Assembly: GCF_003347595.2 (NCBI RefSeq)
Contig: NZ_QCZK02000045.1
Location: 1 to 57,093, forward strand
Reading direction: 5' to 3'
Length of the DNA stretch: 57,093 nucleotides
Origin: Botryobacter ruber
GTDB lineage: Bacteria > Bacteroidota > Bacteroidia > Cytophagales > Hymenobacteraceae
The translations under genes and the position numbers were made by a program. Numbering within the stretch: the first letter of the stretch is position 1; every line of letters begins with the position of its first letter. Positions 34,736 to 48,700 of this stretch are shown here, one piece after another. The notes beneath the pieces are model-generated. The model ran no database searches, had not been told where the DNA came from, and was given only the letters and a program-made list of their open reading frames with translations.

Positions 34736-35890
34736 TTACTTTAATACAACAGGAACATCTTTTCCTTGCTGCAGCTTCGCGCTTAGTGCTTTTTTCTTCA
34801 GCCATAACCGGACAGGCTCATCGTAAAACTTCAGGCAAACATAGGCCAGTACGATGGCACCCAGGAAGACAACTATTCCAACCGGATATGCTTCTCTTAA
34901 AGGTATTTTATCTCCCTGCACCCAGGCGGTATAGGTATAGATAAGCGGGTAGTGGGTAATGTAAATCGGGTAAGAAATATCACCTAAAAACTTACACAGC
35001 TTTTTGGCATAGGAGTTTGTTACTTCTCCACCAGCCCCTAGATAAACAATGAGCGGAAAGACCAGCATGATGCTCAGCGATTCATAAAGCCCGTTCATCC
35101 AAACATTTTCTTTTCCTCCGATTCTGGGCATAGCCAGTACTATTACCACTAACAAGCTGCTCCACAAAAACGCATGCTTCACCTGCCGCAGCCTCGCCAC
35201 CCGGAAGAGCAGCAAACCGGCAAAGAACGGGAACATGACCCTGGTAAAGCCAATGCGCAGTTGGTGCGGCTCCAGCGTCCAGCCACCGATTACATCGCCA
35301 TGGCGGCTGGTTACCGTGAAATGTAACAGTGCAACTCCTGACACGAACACCAGCAGGACCAGTGCCTTTTTCGAGAGTTTCCTGAAGGCAATTCCGTAAA
35401 AAATGTTCACGACAAACTCAAAAAACAGCGACCAGGCCGGGCCGTTGAGCGGGTATGTTTCACGCCACCCACGAATGTCCATGGCCGGTGTAATGGGAAG
35501 CATCAAAAAGCCAAGCAGCATGACAAACAGCATCTTCCATACGGGCGTCTGGCTGATGAGAGGAAAGGAGGCTGAAGCCTGGAAGTAGAAGAACAAAGCA
35601 CCGATGATTGTTCCCATCACCACCATCGGCTGGAGCCGTAGCAGCCGGCGTTTAAAGAAATCCCGCACCGTCATGGTACTCCACCTGTCGTCATAGGCAT
35701 AGCCGATCACGAAACCGGATAGCAGGAAGAAAAAGTCGACTGCCAGGTAACCATGGTTGATAATCAGGTCGTGGCGGCCCGTGGCATGGGTTTCAAAAAT
35801 GTGAAAGGCCACGACCATCAGGGCGGCTACACCCCGTAAACCATCCAGTATGGGATAATGTGGTTTTGTTGCCAGCGTAGTTTGATTCAT
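34736..35890 (-). CDS. Acyltransferase 3 family membrane protein
   Basis: The 384-residue protein is a typical acyltransferase_3/OafA-type membrane enzyme: ILDGLRGVAALMVVAFHIFET at the start with the conserved His, DFFFLLSGFVIGYAYDDRW, RRLLRLQPMVVMG and about ten membrane segments, ending in a basic tail. Such proteins move O-acyl groups onto sugars across the inner membrane. It lies within the glycosidase run (106 bases after the GH43 gene on its left-transcribed side, 80 bases before the fusion GH51 start) and is transcribed with it, which is unusual for a catabolic locus. The acceptor is unknown. Confidence 0.92.
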   Translation of the reverse strand: MNQTTLATKPHYPILDGLRGVAALMVVAFHIFETHATGRHDLIINHGYLAVDFFFLLSGFVIGYAYDDRWSTMTVRDFFKRRLLRLQPMVVMGTIIGALFFYFQASASFPLISQTPVWKMLFVMLLGFLMLPITPAMDIRGWRETYPLNGPAWSLFFEFVVNIFYGIAFRKLSKKALVLLVFVSGVALLHFTVTSRHGDVIGGWTLEPHQLRIGFTRVMFPFFAGLLLFRVARLRQVKHAFLWSSLLVVIVLAMPRIGGKENVWMNGLYESLSIMLVFPLIVYLGAGGEVTNSYAKKLCKFLGDISYPIYITHYPLIYTYTAWVQGDKIPLREAYPVGIVVFLGAIVLAYVCLKFYDEPVRLWLKKKALSAKLQQGKDVPVVLK

Positions 35891-35996
35891 AACTTATACA
35901 GTTTGCTCAGGAGAACTTGGAATGCTTCCGAAGGTATCACAGGTAGTATCCGGATCTCTTCTTCAGGCATCCCATTACAGTTTTCGGGTAATTTAC

Positions 35997-37070
35997 TCAG
36001 AATTTCGCTTTATAGCCCCAGTGGTCGGCCAGGCGACGGGCTTCTTTTTTGGTCAGGTGCACAAAGGAGCTGTGTTTGGGCGAATAAAAGTTAATCGCCT
36101 TCATCACGCCTTCGTTGAAGTGTCCCAGGTGCTTAAAGTTCTTGAAGTCGGAGGTTTCGCTGAAGCCGAAGTTGTGCGGACGGATGCCATAGATGTCGTA
36201 GACCAGCACCCACTTCTCCTCCCCGATGCGCTTGAACACAGTGGGCGCCTCGCAAGCCTTGGGTTCCGGGTCGTACCATGCCGGGTCGTAGACGTAGCCG
36301 CTGTTGATGGCGCTGGACACGGCTTGTTTGATGCCCGGCGTACCATCGTGCGGCGTGTAGAACATGTGGTACTTATCGCCTACTTTGGTGATGTCGGCAT
36401 CGATATAGGTAATATCTTTAGGATACTCGAAGAGCAATTCTGGTTTGGTTTCGAATGCGGTAAAATCATCGTTCATGTAGGCATAGTAGAGTTTGTTATG
36501 CCCGTTGCCAAAGCGCATGGTGTAGTAGAGCATCAGCTTCTTTTTGGCTTCGTCGTAAACAATTTCAGGCGCCCAGGCACAGCCAATATCCGCCAGCTCC
36601 GGGAACGCCTGGTCTACGCGCAGGATGGTGTGCGACCAGTTCACCAGGTCTTTTGACTTCATCAGCACCAGCGCCCGGTTGTTGCCCCAGCCGTACTGCC
36701 TGCCGTCGCGCTGCCACTCGGTGTCGCGCAGGTTAGCTTGCTGGGCAAAGATGTGCAGGTCGGTCATGGCCAGGTAGAACATGCCATCGGGCCCACGCAT
36801 GATATAGGGGTCGCGGATGCCGCGCTGCTCGGCAATGGTATCGCCTGCTATCACCGGCTTGCCGTTGTTTACATCCGTAAAGGTGTAGCCATCTTTGCTC
36901 AGGGCAAAGTACAGCCCGTGGGTGTCGTCTTTGAAATAGGCCATCAGGTAGGCCTTCATGTCCTTTTCTTTTGGCGCTTTTGTACGTTTCTGAGCCTTGC
37001 TTATTCCCGGCACCAGCAGCAGCGCCAGCATACCTGCCAGTACGAATCTCATCATCCTATTCACTTTCAT
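35997..37070 (-). CDS. Glycoside hydrolase family 43
   Basis: The 357-residue secreted protein has a signal peptide (ending SKAQ) and a five-bladed propeller with GH43 signatures: GIRDPYIMRGPDGMFYLAMTD, WAPEIVYDEAKKKLMLYYT and YIDADITKVGDKYHMFY. These supply the expected Asp/Glu residues. It probably releases arabinose or xylose units; its place in a locus with GH51, GH127/146 and GH2 favours arabinan or arabinogalactan. It is transcribed after the GH2 gene with a 217-base gap that contains repeat R12. Confidence 0.9.
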   Translation of the reverse strand: MKVNRMMRFVLAGMLALLLVPGISKAQKRTKAPKEKDMKAYLMAYFKDDTHGLYFALSKDGYTFTDVNNGKPVIAGDTIAEQRGIRDPYIMRGPDGMFYLAMTDLHIFAQQANLRDTEWQRDGRQYGWGNNRALVLMKSKDLVNWSHTILRVDQAFPELADIGCAWAPEIVYDEAKKKLMLYYTMRFGNGHNKLYYAYMNDDFTAFETKPELLFEYPKDITYIDADITKVGDKYHMFYTPHDGTPGIKQAVSSAINSGYVYDPAWYDPEPKACEAPTVFKRIGEEKWVLVYDIYGIRPHNFGFSETSDFKNFKHLGHFNEGVMKAINFYSPKHSSFVHLTKKEARRLADHWGYKAKF

Positions 37071-37146
37071 TTACAGATGCGAAGCACAACGTTCCTGTAA
37101 CAGGAAAGCTCCGCTTGTGAAGTTAAATTTGTCGTAAAAAAATCGG

Positions 37147-37174
37147 CTGCAGCTGCCACCACAGCCACTGCACC
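37147..37174 (+). repeat. 28-bp dispersed repeat, copy R12
   Basis: Intergenic between GH2 and GH43; contains CTGCAGCTGCCACCACAGCC. Confidence 0.87.
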
Positions 37175-37287
37175 TCAAAAATAAATAATTGCCTTTACTT
37201 GTGGAGCGCTCTTCTCCAGGAAGCCGTTCTCACTGGCAATAAAGCAGACGATGATTTCACCAGAGGTATAGATTACCTGTAAACACT

Positions 37288-40527
<3,240 letters not shown>

Positions 40528-40620
40528 TTACCCGCTACCGCCTTTGGCACTTACCTGGCTGGATCACAAAAACTTACATTTGTTTTCACCAACGCCTTCA
40601 TTACAGGTAAATCTTTTATT

Positions 40621-40677
40621 CAAAATTGCGACAAATTTGCTTTTGCCAAGGGGGGTGGACCTTTTGATTATGGGGGG
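40621..40677 (-). promoter_or_regulatory. Candidate HTCS operator/promoter of the GH2 operon
   Basis: On the - strand: CCCCCC (40677-40672), 16 bases, CCCCCC (40655-40650), 21 bases, then the -7-like CAATTTTG (40628-40621) preceded by TCG. The same layout with similar spacer bases stands before susC. The ATG of the GH2 gene is about 175 bases further on. Confidence 0.65.
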
Positions 40678-40839
40678 TAATTTTCCTTTTCAGGCCAATC
40701 AGGGCGTTTCCTGTTAAAATATGGCCCTTTTAGCTGCTTCTGCTGCACATTTTACTGAACAGGCAAACACAGCCGCTACCACCGGGACCGGGCAACAAAA
40801 TTCTGTTCGTTTATAACAATTGCAGCACCTTTTTTTCTG

Positions 40840-40867
40840 CTGCCCCTGCCACCATAGCCTCTGCTGT
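40840..40867 (+). repeat. 28-bp dispersed repeat, copy R13
   Basis: Intergenic; contains CCCTGCCACCATAGCCTCTG. Confidence 0.82.
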
Positions 40868-41086
40868 TCCTTAACTGAAGAAGGTTTATGCGAAACATCA
40901 GATCCCTAATGACACTACTAATACCAGATACTATTTACTTGCTTCCATAAACTATTCTCCCTTTGTCATCCCTGAAGGGGATCTTGTGGGCGAACTGCAA
41001 TCATGTTAGTTACTGGAGGTCGAATAATGGAAGATCCTTTTTACTATCTGGAATAATTGGTATTACCCTACTGGAGATTTACGCAT

Positions 41087-41124
41087 AAAAAAACCGGCAT
41101 ATACAGCGGTAGTATATGCCGGTT
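41087..41124 (-). terminator. Terminator of the susCD operon
   Basis: A 13-bp perfect stem AACCGGCATATAC / GTATATGCCGGTT with a 7-base loop, and seven A on the left that become a T-run on the - strand. It lies 21 bases after the stop of the last operon gene. Confidence 0.92.
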
Positions 41125-41144
41125 CAGAAAAGGAAATTCAGAAA

Positions 41145-42344
41145 TTAATTTTTATAAAAGTCAAAAGCGCGGATGTTACAGTACCTGCCTGGCGTACCAC
41201 CTGACTGGGTTGTTAAGTAGCCCATGCTAACACTTGACGTTTCCCTGATAGTGAATGTTACCTGCAGTTCAAGAAGAGTTTTTCCCTGAACTACTTGCAC
41301 AGACCCAAGCGCGGTTGCTACCTGCTCCACATCCGGGATGGTGTTGCCCAGCGCCACCACCAGGTAGGCTTTGTCATCCACCGTTAAATTTGTATCCCGT
41401 AAATCAGAAATTCCAAAGGTATAGGTGCCTGGCTCCAGTTCGAGCGTCTGGTAAATCTTGCCGTTTGTAACAGCTGGCGCCCCCCAGCCCGACTCCAGGT
41501 TGAAGATGTTACCATTCCACTCATCCCAGCCACCATGGCCGCCGTGTATTTTCGCTGCATCGTTTGTGATCCAGTCTGCCAGCGTGCCCCACCGGCCGTT
41601 TCTAGCCGCAGCTACAAACGGCACTTTGCTGTTTTTCAGCTTTGGAACAGGCTTGATCTCGCGGCTTCTGAAGGCAACGGCAAAGGTATCGATACTCGTT
41701 TTTTCCGGCTTAAAAATGGTTCTGTACCGAATGGTAGTTGCCGCCGAGAGTTCTGGCAGCAAAACTGTAGTTTCATTGATCGGAATAATAACATTTTTCG
41801 TTTCTCCGTTTAACTCATATTCCAGCTCGGTATACTGTGGCCCCGTAGACAGATCCATGGCCTCCCAGGTAAGGGTGGCGCCATTCTCGTTAAAATCAAC
41901 CGCTGATATCAGGCGGTTGTTGATCTTTCTGCGGTATGAACTTCCATAAGAGGTGCCAACGGCGTTTACGGCTATGGAGCGGTTGCCGGAACCATCATAA
42001 TTGTGGATGATAAAGTTTTTCACTCCTTCGTCTACATCAAAGGTTCTTTCAAACACGGCCCGCTCAGATCCTTTGTCAACATGAAATTCAACCGAATCCC
42101 GGAAGTCGTTCCAGTAAATTTTGGTTAGCTTGATCTTGGGGTCGGCATTAAACTCTCCCCGAAGCATAACACGCCCTTTGCCGGAATACACTTTCACCGA
42201 GTCCATCTTACCGGTATACATGATTTCCCCATCTTTGGTGTACTTTTTAAAGTCGTCCCATTTGGAGCAGGAGGACATGGCAACAGCGCAGCACAATACG
42301 ACAACGGCCAGCCCTATCTTATATAAATTATGAATTATTTTCAT
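41145..42344 (-). CDS. DUF4998-type surface lipoprotein
   Basis: From the ATG at 42344 the protein has 399 residues with a lipoprotein signal (lipidated Cys26 in AMSSC). Two or more beta-sandwich segments follow, of the DUF4998 kind (KVYSGKGRVMLRGEFNADPKIKLTKIYWND, then FNENGATLTWEAMD), and a C-terminal part that may bind glycan (HGGHGGWDEWNGNIFNLESGWGAP). The longer frame to 42593 runs into the neighbouring gene and lacks a signal. It is the last gene of the susC-susD-DUF5000-DUF4998 operon (76-base gap) and probably sits on the cell surface as a glycan-binding accessory; that role is inferred from position. Confidence 0.85.
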   Translation of the reverse strand: MKIIHNLYKIGLAVVVLCCAVAMSSCSKWDDFKKYTKDGEIMYTGKMDSVKVYSGKGRVMLRGEFNADPKIKLTKIYWNDFRDSVEFHVDKGSERAVFERTFDVDEGVKNFIIHNYDGSGNRSIAVNAVGTSYGSSYRRKINNRLISAVDFNENGATLTWEAMDLSTGPQYTELEYELNGETKNVIIPINETTVLLPELSAATTIRYRTIFKPEKTSIDTFAVAFRSREIKPVPKLKNSKVPFVAAARNGRWGTLADWITNDAAKIHGGHGGWDEWNGNIFNLESGWGAPAVTNGKIYQTLELEPGTYTFGISDLRDTNLTVDDKAYLVVALGNTIPDVEQVATALGSVQVVQGKTLLELQVTFTIRETSSVSMGYLTTQSGGTPGRYCNIRAFDFYKN

Positions 42345-42420
42345 GATGTTATTCTTTTTGCCATCCCGGTTACTCCTGCTGCCTGCACGGGGTAACCGGA
42401 ACAGAGTTTCATAAGTTGTA

Positions 42421-43647
42421 TTAATCACGTGTATCGCCAAACACCGACAATTCATTGATGCTTTGTGCCGTACCGCCTGCAAAGTTTTCGAGGCATTTGA
42501 TTCGGATGTACCTAACTTTTGGAGCATCCAGATCCAGGTCCCAGTTAAAACCGGCGGCAGCTCTGATCCTATCCTCCGGCGTATCCTGCCCATACGGAGT
42601 ACCAGACTGTTTTACCACTTCGTAAGAACCTAACAGAACCCAGCTCTCATCCAGCGCGCCATTTAACGAAGGGTTGGCTGAACCATAAACCTCAAACTTC
42701 TTCATGGTGGTCAGGTAGTAGAACTGCTCGGTCGGCACCCATTCCGGGAAAGGACGGATCCAGATACGGCTCAATTTCGTTAACCTGCCGGTGTCGAAGG
42801 TGATCATGTGGGGCTGGTCCCCGCCGTTGGACTGGTGCGTGAAACTAACATACGGCCAACCCAGGCGGTTATCCCAGGCATATTCCAGCCGGGCGCCATT
42901 GGTTACCTGCGGGGCATCGCCTGGCAACACAAATGCCCGGAAGTCAGACTTCTTAAGCTGGGTTTCAAACAAAGGCTTTACATTGACAGTGCTGGTGTCG
43001 GTTGAATTGCCCCACCTGTCTCTTACAAAGATTCTGAACTCATAATTGATTGTGTCCATGCCTCTTATCTTGGAGAGTATATCTTTTGCAGAAGTAAACA
43101 CACTTTTATGGTTATCTACCTCAAATTCCCGGAAGACATTCTCTTTCATCACGATGATGGAAACATTGTCTTCCTCGGCATTGGCGGCAGCCAGGTTGTA
43201 GCCGCCAAAGGCGTTGGTGACCTGCAGGCTCTTGAATACTTTCCAGATTGGCGCCTCCAGCGGCTGAACCGTCACCGTAACAGGCTCAGAGGAGACATTG
43301 CTCCGGCTCACGGCATACAACTTAATTTCATGCGGTTCGGTATCGGCAAAACCTTCCACCATCAGACTGTTGCTGTAAAAAGAGGAAGTCACCTCGTGGG
43401 CTTTACCGGAAGCCAGTTTATAAACCGCCTTCACATACAGCAGGTTACTATTGTCGGGCAGAGAGTAGGTAAGCTTTGCTTTGCCCGGCAGGTTTTCTAC
43501 CGTAACATTCGAAACTTTGCCCGGAACACTCATATCAGTCCCGATGGGCTCCCTGAACTCCAGGTCGTCCTCACAGGATACCATGGCGGTTGCTCCCAGC
43601 ATTCCCATAAACAGGAACGAGGCCATTTTTATCTTTCGTAAATTCAT
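42421..43647 (-). CDS. DUF5000/DUF4959-type surface lipoprotein
   Basis: The 408-residue protein has a lipoprotein signal (lipidated Cys25 in AMVSC). An N-terminal Fn3-like DUF4959 domain (PGKVSNVTVENLPGKAKLTY) and a middle DUF5126-like domain (APIWKVFKSLQV) follow. The C-terminal DUF5000 discoidin-like jelly roll has YVSFTHQ and RIWIRPFPEW and ends in KVRYIRIKCLENFA. This domain set is typical of the genes behind susD in Bacteroidota glycan loci and is thought to bind polysaccharide at the cell surface. It starts 25 bases after the susD stop. No enzyme signature is seen. Confidence 0.9.
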   Translation of the reverse strand: MNLRKIKMASFLFMGMLGATAMVSCEDDLEFREPIGTDMSVPGKVSNVTVENLPGKAKLTYSLPDNSNLLYVKAVYKLASGKAHEVTSSFYSNSLMVEGFADTEPHEIKLYAVSRSNVSSEPVTVTVQPLEAPIWKVFKSLQVTNAFGGYNLAAANAEEDNVSIIVMKENVFREFEVDNHKSVFTSAKDILSKIRGMDTINYEFRIFVRDRWGNSTDTSTVNVKPLFETQLKKSDFRAFVLPGDAPQVTNGARLEYAWDNRLGWPYVSFTHQSNGGDQPHMITFDTGRLTKLSRIWIRPFPEWVPTEQFYYLTTMKKFEVYGSANPSLNGALDESWVLLGSYEVVKQSGTPYGQDTPEDRIRAAAGFNWDLDLDAPKVRYIRIKCLENFAGGTAQSINELSVFGDTRD

Positions 43648-43672
43648 TTTCTTAAACTAAAAGTTTCTTTAA

Positions 43673-45685
43673 TTACCAACCTAAATTCTCAACCAGGTGC
43701 GGGTTTCTTCGGATATCCCAGTTGCCTATTGGCCAGAAGTAGTCGCGGGGAACGATGAATTTCTGGCTGAACACTACGCGTTCTGTGTTGTAGGTTTCAG
43801 CTGTTTTTCCGATGATGTTAAGCCCGGTAATGTCTTTATTCAGTTCTTCTGCCGCCAGCTTCCACCTTCTCAGATCCCAGAACCGGTGTCCTTCAAAGCA
43901 AAGCTCAATTAAACGCTCGCGCTGAATAATCTGGCGCAGCCCGTCCTGCGAGGTATACTTGGCCGGGTTCTTGGAAAAATTACTCCACGACTCCACAACA
44001 CCCTTCAGACCGGCTCTTTCTCTTACTTTATCCACGTACTCGATGGCTAAAGGAGAACCGCCTTCCACTTCGTTGAGTGCTTCGGCATACATCAGGTACA
44101 GATCGGCCAGCCTGATTTCAGGCCATGGATATTGTTTCCAGGTGGGCGCATTCGAACTGTTGGTGGTAGACTCCCAGTGCACCAGCTTTTTGATGAAATA
44201 GCCCGTTTCGTTCCAGTTCGTAAAGTGGCCGTAGCCGGCTCTTTCGTTATTCTTGCTCTTCACCCAGAAGGTATTCACGTCGCTTCCGGTGGTGTTCCCG
44301 TCTTTCATGTACCAGATGCCGCCATCAAACCCTAAGTCAGCATAAAAGCGGGGCTCGCGGTCGAAGTTGAGGCGTGCTGTCGCCTGGCCGGGCTCCACAT
44401 AGAAACGTTCTTCGGCAGTGCCTTTTCTCGGCTCCAGGTAATTGGTAAAATCCAGCTCCTTATCTTCCTCTATCGGCACCCCATTTTTGGTGTAGAACAT
44501 TTTGGCAATCTTCATCGGTGCTGCCCAGGCCCCCTGCAACTGGAACCGGTCATTTTTAGTGCTTCGCTCCATTGGAGGCATGCAGAGCGCTTCGTTTACA
44601 AAGTAAGAATTAGACAAGGCCCACACGTGTTCTTTTCCCCAACGGTCTGTAACCGCATTGCGGATATTGAGCTGTGTTTTGGTTTCCTGGCTCAGGTTCA
44701 GCACATCGTTCCGGTACTCGTACAGCACATGGCCGTTTTGCTCTGCAGCCTCTATGGCAGCTTTGGCAGCATCCCGTGCCTTCTCCCATTTGGCAGGGTC
44801 GTAAACAGGGTTGAACAAGGCCACCCCTTCTTTATCCCGGAGGAGCGCAAAATCGCTGTTACCGTTAAACAGCGGGCTGGCGGCATACAACCACAGCTTG
44901 GCTTTAACGGCCAGAGCAATTGGTTGGGTAATGCGGCCTAGCTGATTATTTTCGTCCACAATGCGGCGCGGCAGCTTTTCTACAGCCTGGTCCAGCAGGT
45001 TCGAAATATAGTTCACGCAATCGTCAACCGGCATACGCCTGGCCGTCGGCTCTTCCGACAGAGGCGTTTGATCCAGAATTGGAATCGGTCCGTACATGCG
45101 CAGCAGGTAGAAATGGTAGAAAGCTTTCAGGAACTCCACCTCGCCAATCCACCGGGTGCGCTCATCGAGCGTCAGGTCCGGCACCTTGCTCTCATCTTTT
45201 ATATTTTCGAGGAAGATGTTGCAGTGGCGGATGCCTACAAAAATCTTCAGGTAGTTAAACCGGCCGTCGTTTCCTTTGCGGGCTCCCCCCCATTCGTCGA
45301 ACAAGGGAGCGTCTTTGTTCTGCTGCCCCAGGGCAATTCTGTATGCCGGATGCCAGTGTGTCTGGGCCGACTGCGGAAGCCAGATTTCATCGGCAGACAT
45401 TAATCCTGCATTAAACCAGCCGTCGCCGTTCTTTGGCAGAAATGAGTAACAGGTAAACAGGTATTTTTCAGCCTCGTTACGCAGTTTGAAGGCATGGTCC
45501 ATGGTGGCCACGTTATCCGGCACCACGTCCAGGTAGTCGTTACAGGAAGTAAAGGACAGGGCCAGCACCAGGGCAAGGCAACTTAGCCGCTTCGTGCTGC
45601 CTGAAGACCTGTGTCCGCTAAGCTGCTTTCCTCGAACAGCTTTGTTCAGACGGAATATTTTTATAAGAAAAGAATCTTTTTTCAT
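43673..45685 (-). CDS. susD: SusD/RagB family glycan-binding lipoprotein
   Basis: The 670-residue SusD homologue has a lipoprotein signal with a long basic n-region and the lipidated cysteine at about 48 (LSFTSC), then NDYLDVVPDN. The TPR-like core includes EAEKYLFTCYSFLP, RWIGEVEFLKAFYHFYLLRMYGPIPILDQ and AVKAKLWLYAASPLFNG, and the C-terminal SusD signature reads PEIRLADLYLMYAEALNEV with ERLIELCFEGHRFWDLRRWK. It forms the lid of the SusC transporter on the outer membrane and delivers oligosaccharides. It begins 21 bases after susC. The symbol denotes family only; the ligand is probably a pectic side-chain fragment (inference). Confidence 0.95.
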   Translation of the reverse strand: MKKDSFLIKIFRLNKAVRGKQLSGHRSSGSTKRLSCLALVLALSFTSCNDYLDVVPDNVATMDHAFKLRNEAEKYLFTCYSFLPKNGDGWFNAGLMSADEIWLPQSAQTHWHPAYRIALGQQNKDAPLFDEWGGARKGNDGRFNYLKIFVGIRHCNIFLENIKDESKVPDLTLDERTRWIGEVEFLKAFYHFYLLRMYGPIPILDQTPLSEEPTARRMPVDDCVNYISNLLDQAVEKLPRRIVDENNQLGRITQPIALAVKAKLWLYAASPLFNGNSDFALLRDKEGVALFNPVYDPAKWEKARDAAKAAIEAAEQNGHVLYEYRNDVLNLSQETKTQLNIRNAVTDRWGKEHVWALSNSYFVNEALCMPPMERSTKNDRFQLQGAWAAPMKIAKMFYTKNGVPIEEDKELDFTNYLEPRKGTAEERFYVEPGQATARLNFDREPRFYADLGFDGGIWYMKDGNTTGSDVNTFWVKSKNNERAGYGHFTNWNETGYFIKKLVHWESTTNSSNAPTWKQYPWPEIRLADLYLMYAEALNEVEGGSPLAIEYVDKVRERAGLKGVVESWSNFSKNPAKYTSQDGLRQIIQRERLIELCFEGHRFWDLRRWKLAAEELNKDITGLNIIGKTAETYNTERVVFSQKFIVPRDYFWPIGNWDIRRNPHLVENLGW

Positions 45686-45706
45686 GGTATTCTGGAATAA
45701 CCTGAA

Positions 45707-48700
45707 TTAATAATTAAAAGTAACACCCACGTTGTATACAGACTGGATAGGATAATTTAAGCCGTTACCACCCATCTCAACATCCCACATCTTGAATTTG
45801 CTGAGGATAAAGAGGTTGGTAGCCGAGAAGTATACCCTGGCCCCTTTCAGGCCTATTCTGTCTACATTGCCCACATTATAGCCGAAGTCTACATTTTTCA
45901 GTCGCAGGAAGTCGCCGTTGCGCATCCACCAGGTAGATGTCACGTTGTTAGGACCTACCTGCCAGGTGCTCAGACGTGGCCAGAAGGCATAAGCGTTCCT
46001 GTTCTCCTCAGACCAGTGGTCGTTGGCGATAACCTGCAGCAGACCGTTCTGCAAGCCACCATTCTGCACAAACGGCGAGATAGCAGCAGGATTGATAAAG
46101 AAAGAAGAACGGGCGGAGCCCTGGAAGAACAGGTTCAGATCGAACTTCTTGTAGCGCACGTTGGTACCAAAGCCATAGAGGAGCTCAGGTTGTGCCGGGA
46201 AGCCAAGTGGCACCATATCGTCGTTGTTGATGATCCCATCACCAGTAATATCACGGTACTTGATATCACCGGCCAGCAGGCCGGCATCGCCAAATTGCAA
46301 AGGAGAGTTGGCCACTTCTTCATTGTCTATAAACAAGCGTTCGGCAATAAAGCCCCATTGCTGGCCAAGCGAATGCCCTGTTCTGGACAGGTGCCTCAGG
46401 TCATCTCCGTAAATGAGCTCATCCACCTTAACGGCTTTGCTGGTTGCAAAAGTCATCGTGCCCCGCATTTCCAGGCTCAGGTCTTTTGTGATGCCTTTGT
46501 TATACCGGGCTGAAAGGTCTACGCCCTGTGTTTCGGCCTTGCCATAGTTTGAGAAAAGCGGCGCCATTAAACCTGCGGCGTTGTCGATATAGGTTACCGG
46601 CTGTAATATGTTCGACCGGTACTGCTTGAAGGCATCTGCTATCACTTCCATATCGCCGCCGAACAGGCTTAGGTTCAGGTCCATGCCCAGGTTGATCTGC
46701 CTGGACTCTTCCCAGGTAATATCTTCGTTGGCATACCTGGAGATAGAAACGCCTGGCCGGTAGTAGGTTGCGGCACCGTCGTTCCTGCCAAAGGAAGCGC
46801 CGTAGCCGCCATCGTTGAGGTTAACGTTGGACATGTACAGGAACCGCTGATCTACAGCACCGATCTGGTCGTTACCCACAAGACCGTAGGTCGCTCTCAG
46901 TTTCATGTTTGGAATGACATGCTTCAAAGGCTCAAAGAATCGCTCGTTTGAAATGCGGTAGCCAACACCTGCCGACGGGAAGAAGCCGTAACGGTTTTTC
47001 GTAGCAAAACGCTCGGAACCGTTGTAGCCAAAGTTAAATTCTGCTAAGTAGCGGTCGTCGTAGCCGTAGGTAAACCTGCCGGATATACCGTGGTTGCGGG
47101 TAGGCAGCGACCGGATCAGGCTTCCGGCATTGCCTGTTTCGTAATTAGCTATGTAAGAAACCAATAAACCGCCCACGGAATGTTTCTGGTTAAACGTCCG
47201 GTTGTAATCCAGCGCACCCTGCAACCAGAACTGTGAAGTAATTACTTTATCGCTTTCGTTATAGTTCAGATATTCCGTACCTACCGTTCCGATCGAAGTG
47301 GAAGAGCCATCGTTCATCACACCTAAGCTATAGCTGCCATCTTCCGGGTTGATCGTAGCATTATAAAAGAAAGGATTGTAAAACCTGTTGAGGGCAACAA
47401 ATGATGTTCGCTTCACATACGTCATAGCCCGGGCACTTAATCCTTCGGTCAGGAATTTCAGGTCCTGCCGCATCTCCAGCTGCGGATTCAGGTTGGAGGT
47501 TTTGTAGGTCTGGTATCCTTTCACCATTTCGGCGTAGGGGTTCATATAGAGTGTAGTGGTTTCTACCGCATCGCCGTTGAGCGTTCGGGCTGAACCGAAC
47601 AACGGGTGCTCTATATGCGGGAGCTTATCTTTTGGATAAACAGCCGGGAACATCACCGGGTTAGCACGCAGCGCATTATTAAAAGTAGCCGCTCCGCCAC
47701 CAATAGGGCCATTGTAATCATCAAACTGACCATATACCCTGGCAATGAGTGTGGTGGAAGGAGTTACTTCCAGTTCAACATTGGAGCGGATGGAGTAGTT
47801 GTTCAGCCGGACGTTGGAGTTAAAATTATTGATCGGGTCTACCTTCAGGATCCCGTTATCCCGGTTGTAAGTACCGGCAATGTAATAGCGTCCTTTGCTG
47901 GTACCGCCGCTCAGGTTCAGGTTGTAGCCCTGGTTAACGGTATAGGGCTTTATCAGTTGCTTGATCCAGTTGTTGTTCGGGAAAAGATATGGATCCTCGC
48001 CCGCCCTGGTGCTGTTAATCTTGTTCTGCGAATAAAGAGGAATGGCATTCGGCGAGCGTCCAACGGTTGCCTCGTTTGCCAGTTCCATAAAGGTGATGTT
48101 ATCCGCCAGCTGGAAATTCTGCGTATTTGTAGAAATTCGGTTTTCTGCCCTGAAATTAAACCTCACAGGACCTTCCTTACCGGATTTGGTATTGATCAAC
48201 ACCACGCCGTTGGCACCTCTGGCACCGTATATTGAACTGGCAGCGGCATCCTTCAGCACCGAAAAGTCGGAAATATCGTCCGGCTGCAAACGGGCCATAT
48301 CTGTTGGAGACGACTCGATGCCGTCGATGAGGATAAGCGGGTCGCGCTTACCGGTACCAAAGGTAGAGAGGCCGCGGATATAGAAGGTCGAGTTATCGGT
48401 ACCCAGGCCCGGCTCGCCGCTCTGCTGGAAAGAGATCACACCGGCCACCTGCCCGGCAATGGCATTGGTTAAGTTGGCGGATGGGGTTTTAAGCTCTTCC
48501 ACTTTTACCGATGTAATAGAGCTCACCATACTGGCCTTGCGCTGCTCCCCGAAACCAACTACTACCACTTCTTCCAGCGCCTTGGCATCCACGGCCAGCT
48601 TAATATCGATTTGCCCCCTGCTGTTGATCGGAACTTCCTGTTTTAGGTGGCCGATAAAGGAAAAAATCAGGGTACCTGTACCCTTTGGAACAATCAGGGC

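Noticed and set aside
34656..34805. N-terminal extension of the GH43-GH51 frame
   Set aside because: It is basic and Cys-rich, overlaps the acyltransferase gene, and precedes a good signal peptide that starts at 34655.
42345..42593. N-terminal extension of the DUF4998 frame
   Set aside because: It overlaps the upstream DUF5000 gene; the lipoprotein signal begins at 42344.
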